A stretch of 9,044 nt of DNA, taken from the NCBI GenBank assembly GCA_026392555.1, contig JAPLBW010000223.1, positions 1-9,044 of the forward strand. The letters run 5' to 3'. The notes beneath the pieces are model-generated. The model was not told the DNA's origin, ran no database searches, and saw nothing but the letters and a program-made list of their open reading frames with translations. This DNA comes from Actinomycetota bacterium. Its GTDB lineage: Bacteria > Actinomycetota > Actinomycetes > UBA12327. Positions 1 through 5,444 of this stretch are shown one piece after another (the stretch's first letter is position 1; every line of letters starts with the position of its first letter). The position numbers were made by a program, and so were the translations under genes.

Positions 1-416
1 AGGGTCGAGGGAAATACTTCTAGCGACTCGTGGATCTCGACTTGGGCTTCTTCCAGTGCGCGAGCTCGCTCAAGCAAGACCGGCAGAGACCCCATGTTGT
101 GGGTACCAAAGACCACGTCGACCCACGGCGCCTTTTTGACGATCTGGCTCTGATCCTTTTGCGCCAAGCAACCGCCGACAGCAATTTGCATATCCGGGTT
201 GGCTTTCTTGGCCGGCACGAGCTGACCTAAGTTGCCATAGAGCCGGTTGTCGGCGTTCTCGCGCACCGCGCAGGTATTAAAGACGACCACGTCGGCCGTT
301 ACCGATTCGTCCGCGCGCACGTACCCAGCATCTTCGAGCAAACCGGAGAGGCGTTCAGAGTCGTGCACGTTCATCTGACACCCGTAGGTGCGAACCTCAT
401 ACGTGCGTGCCGACAT
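1..416 (-). CDS. miaB: tRNA-2-methylthio-N6-dimethylallyladenosine synthase MiaB, N-terminal part (runs off the left edge)
   Basis: MiaB is a radical-SAM methylthiotransferase that adds a methylthio group to i6A at position 37 of tRNAs reading UNN codons. Only the first 138 codons are in the window. They cover the MTTase N-terminal domain (UPF0004): RTYGCQMNVHDSERL at residues 9-23, NTCAVRENADNRLYGNLGQL around 47-66 and VGGCLAQ around 80-86. C13, C49 and C83 are the three cysteines that in this family bind the auxiliary 4Fe-4S cluster. The radical-SAM CxxxCxxC motif and TRAM domain would lie beyond the edge. The ATG at 416 is chosen because family homology starts at residue 4. The frame is open upstream, but there is no better start there and no clear Shine-Dalgarno sequence. 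It lies 78 bases after the DUF2510-type gene, on the same strand. In many Actinobacteria miaB sits shortly after recA-recX, so it marks the far side of the accessory block. Confidence 0.96.
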   Translation of the reverse strand, partial: MSARTYEVRTYGCQMNVHDSERLSGLLEDAGYVRADESVTADVVVFNTCAVRENADNRLYGNLGQLVPAKKANPDMQIAVGGCLAQKDQSQIVKKAPWVDVVFGTHNMGSLPVLLERARALEEAQVEIHESLEVFPST

Positions 417-494
417 GACTACAGGGTACGCGCCGGTAAATCCCCGCTGAAACCACGCCTCTGCCGAAATTGCGACTTTAAGGGGGATCAAAAT

Positions 495-1373
495 TTAAAG
501 GCTACCGAGCCAGATCCCACGGTTGTCTTCGAACGGGTTGGGCTTGTAAATCAGAACAAAGGTGCCGGTCTCTGGGGCATCTTCACTAAAACAGACCTGA
601 CCTGACTTTGTTCCACCTGTAATGAGAATGCCCGATCCAAACGTTCCGCCAAAGTTCGAGTCAACAATCGCACCTGAAGGGGGCTGCAATTTGAAATTCC
701 CTTCACTGTAATCAACTGTTGATGCGGTGCTATTGACCAGCGTCACATCATCACAGATTTCCTTGCTGCCCAATGAGTCAGTCGATCGCCTCAAAGGTGA
801 AGCGCTTACCTTGACGCCGCCTAAATCGACGGTACCCGTCGCGTCCGAACACGTGTCCAGCGATTGCTGATCCGGATACTGCACAGTAGTACACGTTGAA
901 CTCGGACCAGGCGTGCTCTTTGTTGCGGAAACGGCTTGATCAACAGAAGTAGCGACTGCTCCTACAAAGGCGATGGTGATGACGAAGTTAACAACAGCCG
1001 CCACTATTGCGATGAATCCCAAAATCGTGCCTGCGAGAGCCACACCCTTATTCGTTGCTCCACCCTTGCGTGCGCGACTCCAGCCCACGAGGCCAAATAT
1101 GAATGCAAGTAATCCTAAGAATCCACCCAGACCAAAAATGATGGGAATGAGAGCAATGATTAACCCGACGATTCCCAGCACCAGCGCAGTAGTGCCTAAT
1201 CCATTTCGGGGTGATTGCGCGACCTTCGCTTGAGGAGCTGTTTCTGTAACGAGTGGTGGGGGAGGTGTCGAAGCGACTTGAAGAGGCCGCATTTGCTCCG
1301 TCCATTCAGTGCCATCCCAGAAGCGCTCGGAACCCGAGCCATCTGGGTACCAACCTGGCGCAACGTCACTCAT
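495..1373 (-). CDS. DUF2510 membrane protein with DUF4190-like membrane pair and DUF4352-like C-terminal domain
   Basis: Function is unknown; this is a typical actinobacterial envelope protein. Residues 5-31 form a DUF2510 domain (APGWYPDGSG…RFWDGTEWTEQM, with W8, Y9, P10, W19, D20, G21 and W24). A Pro/Thr/Gln-rich linker follows (32-57). Hydrophobic segments at about 61-98 and 108-140 flank a basic loop (SRARKGGATNKG), resembling DUF4190. The C-terminal part (about 160-292) looks exported. It carries C161, C175, C207 and C261, and its end (VTLVNSTASTVDY…FKLQPPSG…FVLIYKP) resembles the Ig-like DUF4352 fold. I chose the ATG at 1373 because GGGGGAG precedes it closely and DUF2510 begins at once. 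A GTG at 1409 would add 12 residues with no family similarity. A weak promoter-like pair (TTGCTA at 1431-1436, TAGTAT at 1410-1415, spacing only 15) lies upstream. The MMPL gene ends at 1437, so co-transcription with it is equally likely. Confidence 0.82.
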   Translation of the reverse strand: MSDVAPGWYPDGSGSERFWDGTEWTEQMRPLQVASTPPPPLVTETAPQAKVAQSPRNGLGTTALVLGIVGLIIALIPIIFGLGGFLGLLAFIFGLVGWSRARKGGATNKGVALAGTILGFIAIVAAVVNFVITIAFVGAVATSVDQAVSATKSTPGPSSTCTTVQYPDQQSLDTCSDATGTVDLGGVKVSASPLRRSTDSLGSKEICDDVTLVNSTASTVDYSEGNFKLQPPSGAIVDSNFGGTFGSGILITGGTKSGQVCFSEDAPETGTFVLIYKPNPFEDNRGIWLGSL

Positions 1374-1436
1374 GAACTCCCCCATTCCACTGTTATCAAT
1401 GCCCTTCACATACTAGGCATAATCCTTGACTAGCAA

Positions 1437-3809
1437 CTACGACTTGCTGAAAGGCTCGCTACCTTCAGGCTCAAGTGGGTCCCCCACCGGTGTATCAATC
1501 AGCCCAGGGACGTCTTCGATGAGGGCGGATTCGGCTTCAAATTCCTCTTCGGTTTCGATCACCAGGTGCGGAATGATCCGGTCCAGCCAGGCCGGCAGCC
1601 ACCACACGGACTGACCAATCAGGCTCATGAGCGATGGCACCAAGATCAAGCGCACCACGAATGCATCGAGTAGGACCGCGACTCCCAAGCTCAAACCGAA
1701 GAGCTTGATGGTGGCGTCATCGCCGAGGATGAAGCCAAAGAACACGCTGGCCATGATCGCGGCCGCAGCTGCGACGACTCGACCAGAGCCGGCCATTCCG
1801 CGTCGGATCGAACGCGCGTGATCCTTGCTGTGCGCCCACTCTTCCTGCATACGCGAAACCAAGAAGACTTGGTAGTCCATCGACAAACCAAACAAGATGG
1901 CAAACAAGAACACCGGAACAAACGGTGCAATCGGCCCGGTGGCCTCAATGGCAAAGGCGTCCTTGAACCAACCCCACTGGAAGATGGCAACAGAAACACC
2001 CAATGCTGCGCCAAAGCTGAGCAAGCTAGCCAACGCACCGATCACGGGAACCAAAATCGAGCGGAACAAGATTCCCAACGCCACTATGCCCAAGCCGATC
2101 ACGATCACCAAGAACAGCGGCAAGGCGTCAGAGAGCACGCTGCCAAAGTCGGTGACGGTGGCTTTGGCGCCACCCACGTATGCCTTGATCCCTGTTTTCT
2201 GCTCAACAGGAGGGATAACGTCCTCGCGCAAGGTGTCCAGGAGTTTGGCCGTTTCCTCTGATTGCGGTGAGCTATTGGGGAAGACGGTGTAGATGACCGA
2301 GGTGGCCTTCTTCGGGTTCTTCACATTGTTGGGCACGGCGTTGGTGGCTCCTGCAACGTCGTCGGCCTTTTGCAGAGCCGTTGCCAACTTAGCCGCAGAG
2401 GCCAGGTCGCCAGCCTTAGGCAAGGTGGCCACCACGATGTAGGGGCTGCCGATTCCAGAGCCGAATCCACGGGCCAGCAGGTCGTACCCAATCCGCGAAG
2501 GCGTGCCAGGCTTCTTGCCACCTGCATCAGCAAAGCCTTGTTGCAATGACAGCGTCGGAATAGCAATAACGACCATCGCGACCAAGGATCCAACGACGAG
2601 CAAAATGGATCGACCTTGGATCCACTGGCCGTAACGAGCGAACAAGGTGCCCTTGGGGTGAACCTTGACGGTGCGAGCCCACGGCAGTTTCAAGGCAAAG
2701 GTCTTGCGACCAAATTGTGAAATCAAAGCGGGTAGCAACCACAAGGCGCTGAGCATCACGAACAACACGGTGAGCATGGAAGCAATGGCCAAGCCATTAA
2801 CGAAGCCGATGCCCAGCACAAACAAACCAGCCAACGCAACGATCACTGTCGTGCCGGCGAAAAGCACCGCGCGACCAGAGGTGTTGACCGATTCAATCGC
2901 GGCTGCGCGTGGCTCACGACCGGAGTCAATAGCAACCTTGAAACGGTTGATCACAAAGAGTGAGTAGTCGATGCCCACACCCAGACCGATCAGCGACGCC
3001 AGCGTGGGAGCAAAGGTCGGGATATCGGCAAAGCCGGTGAACATCGTCACTGCTGCCAAACCGGTAGACAAACCAAAGACAGCAGTGATGATCGGCAATC
3101 CGGCGGCAACCACTGCCCCAAACATCAAGGCCATGATCACCAAAGCCACGACAATGCCGATGCCTTCGGACTTCGGCGGGTCACCTTGAACGAAATCAAA
3201 GACTCGCCCAGACGCGCCCACTTCAAACGTGGCTGTGTTTGCCTTTGTAATCGTGGCGAAGATCGATTTCAGGTCTTCTTTATTCGCTTTGCCATCGTCG
3301 GTCTTGATCACCACCGCAGCTTTGGCCACCGTGCCGTCTTTGCTCACAGGCGAAAGGAAGGCTCCGGCAGTTCCTGCTGGGTTGAAACCGGTCGGCGCTC
3401 CCCCAGAGGCAGCCCTGGTCGGTCCCGTTGATCCGGCTTGACGCGACTGCGGTGCACCGGCTTGGCCAGCTGGTGCTTCAAAAGGTGAGGTCGCAGAGAT
3501 GATGCTCTTGTTTTTGCGCACCTTGGCTAAAACAGCATTGATCTTGGCAACGTTGGCCTTGCTGGCGATGGAGCCTTCTTTTACACCAAAGACGATCGTG
3601 GCCGATGAGGTGTTGGTGTCGGCCTGACTGGGAAAGTCCTTAGCCAAGATCTCTTGGGCTTTAGTACTAGGAGTGTTGGGAAGCGAAAATGAGTCGTTGA
3701 ATCCGGCCTTGAGCTGCGCGGACAGGCCAAAGACGATGACCATCAATAACAGCCAAATACCAATGGCCTTTTTAGGATTGAGAACGGCCCAGCGGGAAAG
3801 AAAACCCAC
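1437..3809 (-). CDS. MMPL/RND-family transporter
   Basis: Probable proton-driven exporter of lipids or hydrophobic compounds in the cytoplasmic membrane; the substrate cannot be told from sequence. It has the duplicated MMPL layout: TM1 at about residues 9-32, an exported loop starting FSLPNTPSTKAQEIL, then five TMs (about 215-360), TM7 near 400-420, a second loop, and five more TMs (about 560-735). Both halves carry the Asp-Tyr pair used in proton relay by MmpL3-type proteins: GVGIDYSLFVINRF (D281, Y282) and GLSMDYQVFLVSRM (D645, Y646). The 790-residue length is normal. The first exported loop contains a Gly/Ala/Pro/Gln/Ser-rich stretch at about 112-151. The tail (about 750-790) is acidic and cytoplasmic. 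Two GTG codons compete for the start. I prefer 3809, because GGAG stands five bases before it, whereas at 3815 the GGAG overlaps the start codon. No TetR- or MarR-type regulator lies next to it. Confidence 0.93.
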   Translation of the reverse strand: MGFLSRWAVLNPKKAIGIWLLLMVIVFGLSAQLKAGFNDSFSLPNTPSTKAQEILAKDFPSQADTNTSSATIVFGVKEGSIASKANVAKINAVLAKVRKNKSIISATSPFEAPAGQAGAPQSRQAGSTGPTRAASGGAPTGFNPAGTAGAFLSPVSKDGTVAKAAVVIKTDDGKANKEDLKSIFATITKANTATFEVGASGRVFDFVQGDPPKSEGIGIVVALVIMALMFGAVVAAGLPIITAVFGLSTGLAAVTMFTGFADIPTFAPTLASLIGLGVGIDYSLFVINRFKVAIDSGREPRAAAIESVNTSGRAVLFAGTTVIVALAGLFVLGIGFVNGLAIASMLTVLFVMLSALWLLPALISQFGRKTFALKLPWARTVKVHPKGTLFARYGQWIQGRSILLVVGSLVAMVVIAIPTLSLQQGFADAGGKKPGTPSRIGYDLLARGFGSGIGSPYIVVATLPKAGDLASAAKLATALQKADDVAGATNAVPNNVKNPKKATSVIYTVFPNSSPQSEETAKLLDTLREDVIPPVEQKTGIKAYVGGAKATVTDFGSVLSDALPLFLVIVIGLGIVALGILFRSILVPVIGALASLLSFGAALGVSVAIFQWGWFKDAFAIEATGPIAPFVPVFLFAILFGLSMDYQVFLVSRMQEEWAHSKDHARSIRRGMAGSGRVVAAAAAIMASVFFGFILGDDATIKLFGLSLGVAVLLDAFVVRLILVPSLMSLIGQSVWWLPAWLDRIIPHLVIETEEEFEAESALIEDVPGLIDTPVGDPLEPEGSEPFSKS

Positions 3810-3920
3810 GATCACTCCAAGTAATCAAGCACAGCAACGTTGAGCGCCCTGATGCGCCTTATGCGTGCGGAATATCCCTTAACCTACCTGCTGTCAGGCA
3901 CAGCGTCTTGTCCAGCCGGT

Positions 3921-3954
3921 CCTGGCCAAGGCGATTTCACCCGCCCTGGCCAGG
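3921..3954 (-). terminator. Strong hairpin after the broken DUF1566-like gene, probable terminator
   Basis: Within the 154-base gap 3810-3963, the arms at 3921-3933 and 3942-3954 can pair as a 13-bp GC-rich stem around an 8-base loop (3934-3941). In minus-strand RNA every position pairs, with one G·U wobble; on the plus strand the same site would be an A·C mismatch. The stem starts 9 bases after the stop codon at 3964-3966, as expected for a terminator of that gene. No U-tract follows, which is common in Actinobacteria but weakens the call. The hairpin separates the paralogue pair from the MMPL gene, suggesting that MMPL has its own promoter in 3816-3920. I could not recognise a convincing one there. 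Confidence 0.6.
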
Positions 3955-3963
3955 CCAGAGGGC

Positions 3964-4600
3964 CTAGAACGGGTGGATCGGTCGGGCGTAATAGCTGACC
4001 GTCTGCCTTTTCTGCGCACCAGCGCTCGAACGGTTCCTCGCAAACGCGGTAGGAACGTCGGTATCACTGCTGTTGTCAAAGTACGAGCTGGTCCCGGAAC
4101 TCCAGTACAACGACGTGCTGTCTACAAAGCCAAACGCATCAGTTGGATCAGAAAATGCCGAAGTCGCTAAGTCGTTGAGATTACTTTGTGTTGGCAAAAG
4201 CCACGATCCTGCTCCAGCTGTTGGCGTTCCATACGCTGCGGCACTTGTTGTAGCGGTAGTCCAATTAGACTGAGGATCAGACGATCCGCTCCAATTCCTC
4301 GGGGCAACTTCCAAACATGTAATCGTACTACTGCTGCAGTCCGCATACTCATTTACTGAACCGAGCGAAAACACCTTGCCGCCGCCGGGACCAACATCGC
4401 CGATCTTGCAACCCTGGGGTGTGGTGGCACACGATGCCGCTCCCGAGCGCGGCGCATCAGAATTGTTAGTCGAAACAATCACTCACGACGATGGCAACCA
4501 GCCCGCCAATGAGGAGCCCACGACTAGGCCCACCCTTGGCTGGTTTTGTCGTGGCGTCACTCGAATCCATACCGGCATGAGTTCCTTGGGCGTCCGACAT
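3964..4600 (-). pseudogene. Frameshifted paralogue of the membrane-anchored DUF1566/Lcl-like protein
   Basis: This second tandem copy is split into two frames. From the ATG at 4600 (AAGGAG eight bases before it) 44 codons encode the same start as the neighbour: a polar Ser/Thr/Lys segment, then SRGLLIGGLVAIVV, the first half of the membrane anchor. The frame then ends in TAA at 4466-4468. From 4482 a second frame runs to 3964 (172 codons) with the rest of the family: VIVSTNNSDAPRSG, two Cys pairs, KIGDVGPGGGKVFSL, CLEVAP, SWLLPTQSNLNDLA, LYWSSG and YYARPIHPF at the end. Alignment with 4637-5275 shows 8 bases missing at the 4482/4483 junction; a 9-base loss would have kept the frame. Both parts are otherwise free of stops, so the break looks recent. 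The GTG at 4482 could restart translation but has no Shine-Dalgarno sequence, and the product would lack its anchor. Termination-reinitiation or an assembly error are the alternatives. Confidence 0.8.
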
Positions 4601-4636
4601 TCCTTGTGCTCCTTGGCTGACGGCTATAGGGGGTGC

Positions 4637-5275
4637 CTAAAAGGCGTGAATGGGGCGGGAATAGTACGAGGCTGTCTTGCTCTTCCTGCCCAAATTCACA
4701 TTGCTGTCGCTAACCACGTAGGCGTTGTTGCCTGACGTTGACGAGGTCCAATAGGCCGTGGTTGTGTCCCGAAAACCGTTGACAATCGCCTGCTCGGTGG
4801 CTGACAAATTCGCCAGAGTTGTCAGCTCAGACAGAGTAGGCAAGCGCCACTGTCCAGCGGCGGCTGTCGTCGTGCCAAACGCTGCAACAGTTGATGTCGC
4901 CGTGGACCAGTTGCTGTACAGGTCAGTTGAGGTGGCGATTGTGCGTGCCTCTTGCCAGGCTAGTGGCGCTACTTCAAGACAGACAGCCCCACCGCTGCAG
5001 TCTGCTGGCGAAGTGGTGCCGCCAAGCGAGAACACCCTGCCGCCACCGGGACCGATGTCACCGATTTCACAATCAACTGATGTCGTGCCGCACGATAACG
5101 TTCCCGATCGCGGAGCATCCGAGTTGTTCGTTGTCAAAATCACGCCAGCGATCACCACAATGGCCACTAGCCCACCGATGAGGAGCCCGCGGCTCAGGCC
5201 CGTCTTTGCTGGCTTGGCGGCAGTTGAGTCGCTTGAACCCATACCGGTTGATGAATTACTGGTCTCTTCGGACAT
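4637..5275 (-). CDS. Single-pass membrane-anchored surface protein with DUF1566/Lcl_C-like head
   Basis: Likely an exported head domain held to the membrane by one N-terminal helix; the function is not known. The 212-residue protein has a short cytoplasmic Ser/Thr/Lys-rich N-terminus (1-28), one TM (about 30-47, GLLIGGLVAIVVIAGVIL), a juxtamembrane segment TTNNSDAPRSG, then the head. In the head, C62/C69 and C93/C99 suggest two disulfides outside the cell. EIGDIGPGGGRVFSLG (70-85), CLEVAP (99-104), WRLPTLSELTTLA (143-155), AYWTSS (174-179) and RPIHAF (207-212) are typical of DUF1566/Lcl C-terminal-like domains, which I recall as related to the C-type-lectin fold. There is no lipobox or sortase motif. 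The ATG at 5275 is preceded by AGGAG at nine bases. Its broken twin follows after 36 bases, sharing even the ribosome-binding region, so the pair arose by tandem duplication and was probably co-transcribed. Confidence 0.82.
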   Translation of the reverse strand: MSEETSNSSTGMGSSDSTAAKPAKTGLSRGLLIGGLVAIVVIAGVILTTNNSDAPRSGTLSCGTTSVDCEIGDIGPGGGRVFSLGGTTSPADCSGGAVCLEVAPLAWQEARTIATSTDLYSNWSTATSTVAAFGTTTAAAGQWRLPTLSELTTLANLSATEQAIVNGFRDTTTAYWTSSTSGNNAYVVSDSNVNLGRKSKTASYYSRPIHAF

Positions 5276-5310
5276 TGCTTGGTGCTCCTAGTTCGGGCGG
5301 CTTGCCACGA

Positions 5311-5326
5311 GATCCCAACCGGGATC
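5311..5326. promoter_or_regulatory. Short perfect inverted repeat in the leader of the DUF1566-like gene
   Basis: GATCCC and GGGATC at 5311-5316 and 5321-5326 form a perfect 6-bp inverted repeat with a 4-base centre (AACC on the plus strand), about 35 bases upstream of the ATG at 5275. It could be a small RNA hairpin in the 5' leader or a binding site for a dimeric regulator. The short length makes chance a real possibility. No known operator consensus was recognised. Confidence 0.25.
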
Positions 5327-5390
5327 AGATGAACACCGACGTTGGCTGCCACCAAAATAGGGCTTGGGACTGCCAAAATCGCAGTTTTTA

Positions 5391-5402
5391 CCTATATATA
5401 GG
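5391..5402. promoter_or_regulatory. 12-base perfect palindrome, candidate promoter or operator for the DUF1566-like pair
   Basis: CCTATATATAGG is a perfect AT-centred palindrome, unusual in this GC-richer setting, inside the 169-base gap 5276-5444. On the minus strand TATATA fits a -10 element and would give a leader of roughly 110 bases for the gene starting at 5275. No good -35 hexamer is visible at the right distance. An operator overlapping the promoter is an alternative. The rest of the gap shows the small inverted repeat at 5311-5326, a Shine-Dalgarno sequence, and no clear terminator for the M23 gene ending at 5445. Confidence 0.35.
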
Positions 5403-5444
5403 AGAGCGTTTCACCGAGTTGCGCCCGCCTGAGCGTGCCTAGCC

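Noticed and set aside
1818..2292. Long plus-strand open frames opposite the MMPL gene
   Set aside because: They lie antisense to a strongly supported MMPL gene, have no recognisable domains, and their composition is what reverse-complement codon bias produces.
3840..3872. Repeated ATGCG motifs resembling a small REP-like element upstream of the MMPL gene
   Set aside because: Arms are short and imperfect, with no second copy in the window; chance is sufficient.
4466..4482. Programmed ribosomal frameshifting joining the two parts of the broken paralogue
   Set aside because: No slippery heptamer or following structured element is apparent near the junction, and the missing 8 bases relative to the twin explain the break simply.
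4758..5291. 177-codon plus-strand open frame opposite the DUF1566-like gene
   Set aside because: The opposite strand has a clear family match, Shine-Dalgarno sequence and paralogue; this frame has none and is a shadow.
5321..5352. LexA/SOS-box-like sequence near GAAC in the leader of the DUF1566-like gene
   Set aside because: The matching GTTC half at the right distance is absent, so the actinobacterial SOS box pattern is not met.
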